Assembly (NCBI GenBank): GCA_963703335.1
Contig: OY969812.1
Location: 2,899,557 to 2,963,556 of the forward strand
Origin: VRUE01 sp963703335
GTDB taxonomy: Bacteria; Actinomycetota; Thermoleophilia; Solirubrobacterales; 70-9
Direction: 5' to 3'
DNA: 64,000 nt
Positions 1 through 8,170 of this stretch are shown piece by piece. Positions within the stretch are counted from its first letter, which is position 1; the number at the start of each line of letters is the position of its first letter. Below the pieces are notes generated by a model that was given only the letters and a program-made list of their open reading frames with translations, did no database searches and was not told the DNA's origin. The translations under genes and the position numbers were made by a program.

Positions 1-619
1 CCACAACTGCATCTCCTCGCCAGAGGCGGTCGTGCGCACCTCGGTGCAGCGGCGCGTCGGCGACTACGACCCCGCCTGTCACCACACCAGCGACCTGCAA
101 CATGTGGCTGCGGATCGCTGCCGTCTCCGACGTCGCCTACGTCAGGGGCGCGGCGCAGGCGCTCTACCGGGTCCACCCCGACAGCATGCTGCGCAGCATG
201 CTGGGCGATCGCGACGGCACGATCGTCGACCTGCGCGAGCGCCGGGCCGCCTTCGAGCGCTTTCTCACTATGTCGAAGAGCGCCCGGACCAGCCCCGCTG
301 GCGCCGCTCGGCCGGACGGGCGCTGGCCCGCCAGGCGCTCTGGCAGGCCAGCCGCGCTTACGACCGGGGCGAGGTCGAGGGCCCGGACGCCGCTCCGGTC
401 GAGGAGCTGATCGCTTTCGCGCTCGAGACCTGCCCGGAAGCGCGCCGCCTGCGCGAGTGGCGCGGCCTGCGCCTGCGCAACGCATCGGCGCCGGCGCTCG
501 CTCGCTTCCTCCCTTTCTCGCACCGGCGCCGCCATCGCCTACCGGCGCCGCGCACCGGCTGCGCGGTGGCATCTACGGCAGGCTGCGCTGCAAGCGGGAC
601 GCAGCCGTTGTTCGGATGA
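1..619 (+). CDS. Glycosyltransferase family 2, C-terminal part, frameshifted; 5' end outside the window
   Basis: Reading across three frames gives a protein resembling the C-terminal half of GT2 enzymes of polysaccharide clusters: a histidine-containing stretch (ACHHTSDL), then NMWLRIAAVSDVAYVRG, ALYRVHPDSM and VDLRERRAAFERF, then an alpha-helical tail (ALARQALWQASRAYDRGEVE). The frame changes by +1 near 97-100 and by -1 near 261-264. After about 480 the true frame is uncertain. A TGA at 617-619 overlaps the next ATG (619), the usual coupling in this cluster. The nucleotide-sugar binding domain lies upstream of base 1. It probably adds a sugar to a lipid-linked oligosaccharide at the inner membrane. 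Whether the shifts are biological or sequencing errors cannot be decided here. Confidence 0.6.
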   Translation, partial: HNCISSPEAVVRTSVQRRVGDYDPACHHTSDLQHVAADRCRLRRRLRQGRGAGALPGPPRQHAAQHAGRSRRHDRRPARAPGRLRALSHYVEERPDQPRWRRSAGRALARQALWQASRAYDRGEVEGPDAAPVEELIAFALETCPEARRLREWRGLRLRNASAPALARFLPFSHRRRHRLPAPRTGCAVASTAGCAASGTQPLFG

Positions 620-1233
620 TGAGCGTCCCCGCGCCCTCCGCCGCTCCCAGCGCCCGCGGTCGAGCCGCCGCTCGCGCGGCCAGCGTCGAGGGCGGCAGCG
701 CCGCGGATCGCCAAGTACCGGGTGCTCTCGACCTGCCGTCGGGTGAGCGGCACGCCGCGCATCCTGCAGCCGGTCCTCTTCGTCGGCCCCGGCAGCATCG
801 CTCTGGGCGAGGGAGTGCAGTTCGGCTGGAAGACAGTCGCCGCTCTTCTACACGGGCTACTGCCACGTCGAGGTGAGCAACCCCGAGGCGACGATCGAGG
901 TCGGGGACACGCACCGAGTTCAACAACAACCTGATGCTGAAGAGCGAGGGGGCCGGCATCCGGATCGGCCGCGACGGGCTCTTCGGCGCCAACGTCGAGA
1001 TCTTCGACAGCGACTTCCACGACCTCGACCCGCCGCGCCGCACGGCCGGCACTCAGGAGACCGCTCCGGTCGAGATCGGCGACAACGTCTTCGTCGGGAT
1101 GGGGGTGCGGATTCTCAAGGGCTCGACGATCGGCGACGATTCGGTGATCGGCGCCGGCTCGGTCGTCACCGGCGCGATCCCCGCCGGGGTGATCGCGGCC
1201 GGCAACCCGGCGCGGGTGATCCGCGAGCTCTGA
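619..1233 (+). CDS. Hexapeptide-repeat (left-handed beta-helix) acyltransferase, frameshifted
   Basis: Likely O- or N-acetyltransferase acting on a sugar of the surface polysaccharide. The C-terminal half is clear: hexapeptide coils IGRDGLFGANVEIF, VEIGDNVFVGMGVRILKG, STIGDDSVIGAGSVV and the standard ending AGVIAAGNPARVIREL. The N-terminal part continues in other frames (KYRVLSTCRRVSG, then VEVSNPEATIEVGDTH), needing +1 shifts between 619 and 720, near 835 and near 914. The assumed ATG at 619 overlaps the preceding stop, but the first 30 codons are low-complexity Ala/Arg and the start is weak. The gene ends 6 bp before the flippase gene. Substrate cannot be named. Confidence 0.65.
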
Positions 1234-1239
1234 GGCGCA

Positions 1240-2797
1240 ATGGACGAGAACTCACCGCAAGCGACGCCGGAGCAACTGGCGGAGGGCGACGTCCGCTCCA
1301 ATCGAGGACCTGACCGAGGCGGCGGCTGCCGGACTGCGCTGGATCGCCTACGCGCGGATCGCGATCGAGGTCGTCCTCTTCGGCTCGATGGTCTTCCTGG
1401 CCCGGCTGATCCCACCGGAGGCGTTCGGCATCTTCGCCGTGGTGATGATCGTCCAGGAGCTGGCGCTGACGATGCCGATGGAGGGCGTCGGGGGTGCGCT
1501 GGTGCAGCGCCGCTCAATCGGTCGCGAGCACCTCCAGGCCGGACTCGCGCTCAGCCTCGGTATCGGTCTCGTGCTTACCGCCGTGACGGTTGCCGTCGCG
1601 CTGCTGGTCGGTCGAGCCGCTGTTCGGCGCTGAGACCAAGGTCGCTGATGATCGCGACCACGCCCTGCCTGCTGATCGGCGCCGTCTACGCGCTGCCGAT
1701 GGCGGTCCTGCGCCGCAAGCTCGACTTCCGGCGGATCAGCATCATCGACCTCTCTCAGAACACGACCCGCGCTGCTGGTCACCGTCGCCCTGGCCCTCGC
1801 CGGGCTCGACGCCTCGGCGCTCGTCTTCGGCGGCGTGATCGGGATGGCCCTGGCGCTGGTCCTTGCACTCGCCTTCGCGCCGGTGCCGCTGCCGCGTTGG
1901 CGGTCGGCGGCGGTCCGCGACCTGCTTCCCTACGGTGGTCCGGCGGCGCTGGCGACCGTCGCCTGGACCGGCTTTCGCAACGGCGACTACGCGATCATCG
2001 GCTCGATCCTCGGTCCCGCCCAGGCCGGCCTCTACTGGCGCGGCTATCAGCTCGCGGTCGAGTACCAGAGCAAGGTCGCGGTGCTGATGGTGCAGGTCGC
2101 CTTCCCGGTCCTGGCGCGGACCGCCGGAATAGAGGAGATGCTGGCCCTGCGCCAGCGCATGGTCCGCCTGCAGACGGTGGTGATCTTTCCCCTGCTTGCG
2201 GTCCTGCTGCTCGTCGCCCCGCTGCTCGTCCCGTGGCTCTTCGGCGCCGCCTGGGAGGGGGCGGTGCTGCCGACCCAGATCCTCGTCCTCGGTGGCGCCG
2301 CGACGCTCGTGATCAATGCCTGCGGCTCGGCCCTGATGGCGGCCGGGCGGGCCCAGGCGCTGCTCGGCTACGGCGTCGCCCACTTCGTCGTCTACGCCGG
2401 TTCCGTCCTCGCCGTCGCTCACCTCGGCATCGGCGCGGTTGCCATCGCCGGCTCCGTCGTGCACGCGATCTTCCTCGCCGTTGCCTACGAGGTGCTGCTG
2501 CGAGGCCACGTCGGCAGTCCGCTGCGGGTGCTCTGGCAGGACCTGGCGCCCGCCGGCACCGCCTGCGTCGCCCTGTTTGCGGCCGGGCTGCTCGCTGACT
2601 TGGGGCTCACCTCGCTCGGCGTCCCCGTCCTCGTCCACATCACCGGCGTGGCGCTGACTGGCGTCGCCGCCTACCTCGCCGCCCTGCGCATCGGCTTCCC
2701 CGCCTCCGCCCACGATCTGCGCGCCGCGATCGACCGCATCTTGCCCGACCGCCTCTCGATCGCCCGCCTGCGTGGCGCCGTTCTGGCCGGCTCCTGA
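1240..2797 (+). CDS. Polysaccharide flippase (Wzx/MATE-like, MOP superfamily), frameshifted
   Basis: A polytopic membrane protein of about 515 residues when four +1 shifts (near 1300, 1611, 1644 and 1768) are corrected. The conceptual product begins MDENSPQATPEQLAEG, continues GLRWIAYARIAIEVVLFGSM and FLARLIPPEAFGIFAVV (typical first helices of the Polysacc_synt family), then ALVQRRSIGREHLQAGLALS, and from 1790 on is uninterrupted hydrophobic helices ending near 2797. Members of the family flip undecaprenyl-linked repeat units to the outer face of the membrane. The ATG at 1240 lies 6 bp after the acyltransferase stop. As written the gene would give only truncated products. Confidence 0.75.
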
Positions 2798-2820
2798 AGA
2801 TCTGGGCGGCCACGGCGAGC

Positions 2821-2868
2821 GCGCATCCGACATTGACCACGCTGGGGCGGGGTCAATGTCGGATGCGC
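2821..2868. repeat. 18-bp perfect palindrome, family shared with 40064-40119
   Basis: Arms GCGCATCCGACATTGACC (2821-2838) and its exact reverse complement (2851-2868) flank a 12-base loop. The core CGCATCCGA.ATTGACC is shared with the palindrome at 40064-40119, which also has a 12-base loop, so this looks like a dispersed repeat family rather than a local terminator. No T-run follows. It lies between the flippase and epimerase genes. Confidence 0.85.
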
Positions 2869-2989
2869 CGATTCCGGTGGCGTTCCGGTGCGAGGCAATT
2901 CCCAATTCGCCCGAAAACATCGGGCGGTCCCTGTCGTTGGTCTTTTGAGTCCACACAGCACGCGCAAAATCCACTAACCGGGGAAACAC

Positions 2990-4041
2990 ATGCGACTGAA
3001 CGGCGAGAGGAACGGGAATAGTCGAACGGGCGGGAGCTCGATCGACGGCAAGCGAGCGCTGGTCACCGGCGGGGCTGGCACGATTGGCTCGACCCTCGTC
3101 GATCAGCTCGTGGAGCACGGCGCCGCCGAGGTCGTCGTGCTCGACAACTTCGTCCGCGGCCGCCGCGAGAACCTGGCCCTGGCCTGCGCCAACGGCAATG
3201 TCACGATCGTCGATGGCGACGTCCGCGACCGGGCGCTGGTCAACGAGCTCAGCGAGGGAACCGACCTCGTCTTCCACCAGGCCGCGATCCGCATCACGCA
3301 GTGCGCCGAGGAGCCGCGCCTGGCGCTCGAAGTGCTCGTCGACGGCACCTTCAACGTGGTCGAGGCAGCAGTCGCCGCCGGCGTCGAGAAGCTGATCGCC
3401 GCCTCCTCCGCCTCGGTCTACGGTCTCGCCGACCGAGTTTCCCACCGGCGAGTTGCATCACCCCTACGCCAACGACACCCTTTACGGCACCGCCAAGACC
3501 TTCAACGAGGGACTGCTGCGCAGCTACCACGCGATGCAGCGGTCTCGATTACGTGGCGCTGCGCTACTTCAACGTCTACGGCCCGCGCATGGACGTCCAC
3601 GGCGCCTACACCGAGGTGCTCGTGCGCTGGATGGAGCGGATCGTCGCCGGTGAGCCGCCGCTGATCTTCGGCGACGGCAGCCAGACGATGGACTTCGTCT
3701 GCGTGCCGGACATCGCCCGCGCCAACGTCCTCGCCGCCGAAGCCGATGTCACCGATGCCATCTTCAACATCGCCAGCGGGGTCGAGACCAGCCTGCAGAA
3801 CCTCGCCGAGACCCTGCTCGAGGTGATGGGCTCCGATCTCGCGATCGAGTACGGCCCGGAGCGGACCGTGAACGGCGTTACCAGGCGCCTTGCCGACACT
3901 TCGGCCGCCCGGGACGCGCTCGGGTTCAGTGCCGAGATCGACCTGCGGCAGGGCCTCACCGAGCTTGTCGAGTGGTGGCAGGCGAGCCAGAATGGCGACC
4001 ATCCCGAGGCGGATTTGGTCGCCTCGGAGGCGCGCGCCTGA
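2990..4041 (+). CDS. NAD-dependent epimerase/dehydratase (UDP-glucose 4-epimerase-like), frameshifted
   Basis: Extended short-chain dehydrogenase acting on a nucleotide sugar. Rossmann motif VTGGAGTIGSTLVDQL near residue 25, acidic NAD-ribose position VVVLDNF, GDVRDRALV, the SSASVYG serine region and the YGTAK Tyr-Lys pair (3483-3497), then LDYVALRYFNVYGPRMD. Two +1 shifts (near 3434 and 3538) break the frame. About 350 residues when corrected, normal for the family. The start ATG at 2990 follows GGGGAAACAC. The TGA (4039-4041) overlaps the next ATG (4041), indicating translational coupling with the aminotransferase. The exact reaction (4-epimerase or C6 dehydratase) cannot be told from sequence alone. 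Confidence 0.75.
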
Positions 4042-5176
4042 TGGAAGTCCCCTTCGCAAAGCCCTGGCTGGGCGGGGGAGAGGCCGAGGCGGTCGCCGAG
4101 GTGATCGCCTCCGGCTGGCTGACCCAGGGCCCGCGCGTCGAGGAGTTCGAGCGCGCGCTTCGCCGAGCGGGTCGGCGCGGTCGAGGCGGTGGCCACGACG
4201 AGCTGCACGACGGCGCTTCACCTCGCCCTCTACGCCGCCGGCGTCGGTCCCGGCGATGAGGTGATCGTCCCTTCACTTTCCTTCATAGCCACCGCCAACG
4301 CGGTCTGGCAGTGCGGCGCCACGCCGGTCTTCGCCGATATCGATCCGGCTACCTACAACCTTGACCCGGCCGACGTCGAGCGCCGCCTCACCGCGCGCAC
4401 CAAGGCGGTCATGCCGGTTCATCAGGTTGGCCTTCCGGCCGACATGGACGCTTTCATCGACCTCGCCGAGCGGCGCGGCCTGGCGCTGGTTGAGGATGCC
4501 GCCTGCGCGATCGGCGCCCGCCACCGCGGTCGCCCGATTGGCTCGCTCGGCACCGCCTGCTTCTCGTTTCACCCGCGCAAGGTGATCACCTGCGGGGAGG
4601 GCGGCATGATCGCCCTGCAGGATCGCGAGATGGCCGAGCGCCTGCGCCGCCTGCGCCAGCACGCGATGGATCAGTCGGCGCTGGCCCGGCACAACGCCCG
4701 CGACGTGGTCATCGAGCACTACCCGGAGCGTGGCTGGAACGCCCGCATGACCGACCTTCAGGCAGCTGTCGGCCTCTGCCAACTCGACGTGCTCGACACC
4801 GTGCTGACAGAGCGCCGCCGCCTCGCCGAGCGCTACTCGACCGCCCTGGCCGAGATCCCCTGGATCGAGGTCCCCACTGAACCGGAGTACGCGGAGCGGA
4901 CCTGGCAGTCCTACCCGATCAGGATCGCCCCGGACGCCCCGGTCGCCGCCGAAGAGCTGATGCGGCTCCTGCTGCGCGACGGCGTCGCCACTCGCAGAGG
5001 GGTGATGGCAATCCACTTGGAGGGTGCCTACGCCGACGCGGAAGTGCGGCTCCCGCACACCGAGGCAGCCGCCCGTGACGTCGTCTTGCTGCCGCTCTTC
5101 CCGGGCCTTGGCGACGCCGCCCAGGACTACGTGCTTGAGCGGATCTCTCCAGTACGCCCTCGCCGAGGTGGCATGA
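4041..5176 (+). CDS. DegT/DnrJ/EryC1/StrS sugar aminotransferase, frameshifted
   Basis: PLP-dependent nucleotide-sugar aminotransferase. Start MEVPFAKPWLGGGEAEAVAE, substrate/PLP segment TTSCTTALHLALYAAGVGPGDEV, VEDAACAIGARH, and the PLP lysine in FSFHPRKVITCGEGG. A +1 shift near 4158 (extra base in GCGCGCGCTTCGCC) separates the start from the body. A second near 5145 hides the true ending LQYALAEVA with TGA at 5174-5176. Without this second correction the gene reads straight into the following sugar transferase and looks like a 560-residue fusion. Correcting it restores an ATGA overlap with the next gene. It aminates the 4- or 3-keto sugar made by an upstream dehydratase for the surface glycan. 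Confidence 0.8.
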
Positions 5177-5871
5177 GCCAGCAAGCGCTCACTACCGAAG
5201 GCCTGCCGGCGCCGAGCGCGGCTCTCGATGCCGAGCCGGTGCGCGTTTCCGCCCTGGCCGAGGTGGCGATTCGGGCCGTCGATCTGCTCGGCGCCTGCCT
5301 GCTTCTTGTTCTCCTTGCGCCGGTGCTGGTGCTGGTCGCGCTGATTGTCAAGCTCGACTCGAAGGGGCCCGCGATCTACCGGCAACAGCGCCTGGGCAAG
5401 GACCTGGAGCCCTTCTCGGTCACCAAGTTCCGCACGATGTTCATCGGTGTCGAGAGCAGCGCTCACCGTGCCCACGTGGAAGGGATGATCAGCGCCGATG
5501 AGCAGGGCGCACAGCCGATGCAGAAGCTGGAGGCGGATCGCCGGGTGACTCGCGTCGGCGCTTTCCTGCGGCGGACCAGCATCGATGAGCTGCCGCAGCT
5601 GTGGAACGTGCTGCGCGGCGAGATGTCGCTGGTCGGCCCGCGGCCGCCGATCCCCTACGAGGTCGAGCGCTACCCGCCGCAGGCATTCCGCCGCTTCGCC
5701 GTGCGCCCGGGCGTCACCGGCCTCTGGCAGGTGAAGGGCCGCAGCCTGCTCACCTTCCCGCAGATGATCGAGCTCGACAGCGAGTACGTAGAGCGGCGCT
5801 CGCTGCTGCTCAACCTGAAGATTCTCCTGCTCACCATTCCCACCGTGATCCACGGGAAGGGCGCCGCCTGA
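5173..5871 (+). CDS. Polyprenyl-phosphate sugar-1-phosphate transferase (Bac_transf family)
   Basis: Initiating transferase that puts the first sugar-phosphate on undecaprenyl phosphate. 232 residues from ATG 5173: one N-terminal membrane helix (AIRAVDLLGACLLLVLLAPVLVLVALIV), then the catalytic domain with KFRTMF, the diagnostic DELPQLWNVLRGEMSLVGPRPP, and VRPGVTGLWQVKGRS. It lacks the N-terminal multi-helix and CoA-binding-like domains of long WbaP-type enzymes, so it is the short type. ATG 5173 overlaps the aminotransferase TGA (5174). It is the only complete, unbroken gene of this polysaccharide cluster. Confidence 0.88.
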   Translation: MSQQALTTEGLPAPSAALDAEPVRVSALAEVAIRAVDLLGACLLLVLLAPVLVLVALIVKLDSKGPAIYRQQRLGKDLEPFSVTKFRTMFIGVESSAHRAHVEGMISADEQGAQPMQKLEADRRVTRVGAFLRRTSIDELPQLWNVLRGEMSLVGPRPPIPYEVERYPPQAFRRFAVRPGVTGLWQVKGRSLLTFPQMIELDSEYVERRSLLLNLKILLLTIPTVIHGKGAA

Positions 5872-5898
5872 CCCTCGGGTCGGCGAGACTCTCGCGCT

Positions 5899-7161
5899 GT
5901 GTACCAGGTCGAAGCCTCACGAGCGTTGTTGCGCCCCCGTACGTGGGCGCCCTCCTCGGCGCGCATCTCGGTGCCCCGCAACGTCGTCATGCTCGGCCTG
6001 GTCAGCATGCTCACCGATATCTCGGCCGAGATGGTGGCAACGGTGCTGCCGCTGTACCTCGTCTTCTCGCTTGGCGTTACGCCACTGGTGCTCGGTGCTG
6101 TTGACGGGCTCTACCGCGGCGCCGCCGCGATCGTCCAGGTGGCCAGCGGCCTCGTCTCGGACCGCTGGCAGCGCCACAAGGAGGTTGCGGCGATCGGCTA
6201 CGGGCTCTCGGCCGTCTGCAAGATTGGCCTTGTTGCTGTCGGGGCTTCGGTTGGCGCGATCGGCTCGCTGGTCACCGTCGACCGGGTGGGCAAGGGCATG
6301 CGCACGGCGCCGCGCGACGCGCTGATCTCGCTCTCGAGCACGAAGGCCGGTCTGGCGACCTCCTTCGGAGTGCACCGCGCGATGGACAGCGCCGGCGCCA
6401 TGCTGGGGCCGCTGGTCGCCTTCGGGATCTTGCTGGCCGCGCCGGCGCGTTTCGACGCCGTCTTCGTGATCAGCACCCTCTTCGCCTTCCTCGGCCTCGC
6501 CGTGCTGGTGCTCGCGGTTCAGGGTCGGCCACGGCGGGCGCCCAAGGCAGCAGCTGAGGGACCTTTGCGCCGGGTCGCGCTGGATGTCCTGCGCGACGGT
6601 CGCTTCAGGGTCCTCTTGCTCGCCGCCGGGGGGCTGGCGCTGGCCAGTGTCTCCGACGTGCTGATCTACGTCGGCCTGCAGCGGCAGTCTGAGTTCGAGC
6701 CGACGGTCTTCCCACTGCTCTTCGTCGTCACCGCGGTCGTCTTCATGGTCCTGGCGATCCCAGTCGGCCGCCTCGCCGACCGGATTGGCCGGGTGCCGGT
6801 GCTTCTAGGCGGCCACGCGCTGCTGCTGCCGGTGTACGGCATTCTGCTCTCTTCGGGGGTGGGGACGACCGCCGTCTGCCTCTCTCTCGTCTCCCTGGGC
6901 GCCTACTATGCCGCTACGGATGGAGTCACCACGGCGTTGGCGGGGGCGATTTTGCCCGAGCGGTTGCAGGCGAGCGGGATTGGCCTGCTCGTGACGGTGG
7001 TCAGCCTCGGCCAGTTTGGTTCTTCGATCGCTTTTGGCGCGCTTTGGTATGCGCTGGGGCTGGAAAGCGCCGTCCTTCTCTTCGGGGCGGCCTTGGTATT
7101 TGCTCTCGTCGTCTCCGTCCCGCTGCTGATGCGTCTCCAGCGGGAGCCCCTGGTTGAGTAG
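5899..7161 (+). CDS. Major facilitator superfamily transporter
   Basis: 420 residues with about 12 hydrophobic helices (e.g. MLGLVSMLTDISAEMVATVLPL, LLVTVVSLGQFGSSIAFGAL). The loop SDRWQRHKEVAAIGYG between helices 2 and 3 and GRLADRIGRVPVLLGGH between 8 and 9 match the MFS loop signature. GTG 5899 is the first in-frame start 27 bp after the sugar transferase; a shorter start near residue 31 is possible. The end overlaps the next gene by 8 bp. Substrate unknown; its position after the glycan genes gives no firm hint. Confidence 0.8.
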   Translation: MYQVEASRALLRPRTWAPSSARISVPRNVVMLGLVSMLTDISAEMVATVLPLYLVFSLGVTPLVLGAVDGLYRGAAAIVQVASGLVSDRWQRHKEVAAIGYGLSAVCKIGLVAVGASVGAIGSLVTVDRVGKGMRTAPRDALISLSSTKAGLATSFGVHRAMDSAGAMLGPLVAFGILLAAPARFDAVFVISTLFAFLGLAVLVLAVQGRPRRAPKAAAEGPLRRVALDVLRDGRFRVLLLAAGGLALASVSDVLIYVGLQRQSEFEPTVFPLLFVVTAVVFMVLAIPVGRLADRIGRVPVLLGGHALLLPVYGILLSSGVGTTAVCLSLVSLGAYYAATDGVTTALAGAILPERLQASGIGLLVTVVSLGQFGSSIAFGALWYALGLESAVLLFGAALVFALVVSVPLLMRLQREPLVE

Positions 7162-8146
7162 GGGTCGCAAGCTCGCGCTGGCGTCGGTGACGGCGCTCTG
7201 CGTGCTCGGCGGTCTCGTTTACCTACTCGTCGCCGCGCTCAGCCCTAACGAGGTGACCAGCGACGCCCGACCGGCGAGCGCTGGGGGCGCCGAGCTGGAG
7301 GGCTCGCAGTTGATGGTGCGGGCGGTCGATCGCGACGACCCTCGTCTCAACGGTCGGGTCTTCGTCATCAGGCAAGGGCGCCCGCAGCAACTGGCAGGGG
7401 CAGAGCTGGCCTGCGAGCGGGTCTACTTTGCCGCCGGCCGTGGACTCTGCCTCGCCACCGCGGAGACCGGCATCGACTATGAAGCGACGGTCTTCGACTC
7501 CTCGCTGGCAGCTCTGCACACCCTGCCCTTGGCCGGCGTGCCCTCGCGCGCCCGGGTCTCGCCGGACGGGCGCTACGGGGCAATCACCGTCTTCGCCAAC
7601 GGCCACGCCTACCTTGGCTCCGGCGGGTTCTCGACCGCGACCACGCTCGTCGATATGCGCAACGGTGAGACACTCGCCAACCTTGAGGACTTCACCGTCT
7701 TCAAGGACGGCCGCCGCTTCGACGCCGTCGATTTCAACTTCTGGGGCGTGACTTTCGCAAAGGATCCGAACCGATTCTTTGCGACGCTTCGCACCGACGG
7801 GCACTACTACCTCGTCGAAGGCGACGTTCGCGGGCGGACGATGCGGATCCTGCGTGACGGGGTGGAGTGTCCCTCGCTCTCGCCGGACGGCAGCCGCATC
7901 GCCTTCAAGAGTCGCATCGGCGACCAGAACCGCTGGCGCCTCAAGGTTCTCGACCTGGCGACGCTGCGTGACCATCCGGTCACCGAGCGAAGGCCGATCG
8001 ACGACCAGGTTGAGTGGCTCGATGCGGCGACGCTCGTCTACTCGGACGGCTTCGACGTCTACACCGTTCCGGCCGACGGCAGCGGCCAACCTCGTCTCGT
8101 TCTCCATGATGCGACCTCGCCGACAGCGCTTCGATCTAACCCTTAA
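7154..8146 (+). CDS. Membrane-anchored TolB/PD40-like beta-propeller protein
   Basis: 330 residues from a TTG start overlapping the MFS stop by 8 bp. An N-terminal uncleaved helix (LALASVTALCVLGGLVYLLVAAL) is followed by an extracytoplasmic domain with WD40-like PD40 repeats: RVSPDGRYGAITVF, CPSLSPDGSRIAFKSRIG and EWLDAATLVYSDGFDVYTV. Such propellers mediate protein or ligand contacts. Coupled translation with the transporter suggests related use. A precise function is not visible. Confidence 0.65.
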   Translation: MSRGRKLALASVTALCVLGGLVYLLVAALSPNEVTSDARPASAGGAELEGSQLMVRAVDRDDPRLNGRVFVIRQGRPQQLAGAELACERVYFAAGRGLCLATAETGIDYEATVFDSSLAALHTLPLAGVPSRARVSPDGRYGAITVFANGHAYLGSGGFSTATTLVDMRNGETLANLEDFTVFKDGRRFDAVDFNFWGVTFAKDPNRFFATLRTDGHYYLVEGDVRGRTMRILRDGVECPSLSPDGSRIAFKSRIGDQNRWRLKVLDLATLRDHPVTERRPIDDQVEWLDAATLVYSDGFDVYTVPADGSGQPRLVLHDATSPTALRSNP

Positions 8147-8170
8147 GTAGAGGCTTAGGATTAGCCCTAG

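Noticed and set aside
1742..3445. 567-codon minus-strand open frame
   Set aside because: Runs antisense to the flippase and epimerase genes; composition is Asp/Gly/Arg/Gln-rich with no motif.
4273..5853. 526-codon minus-strand open frame
   Set aside because: Antisense of the aminotransferase and sugar transferase; no recognisable domain.
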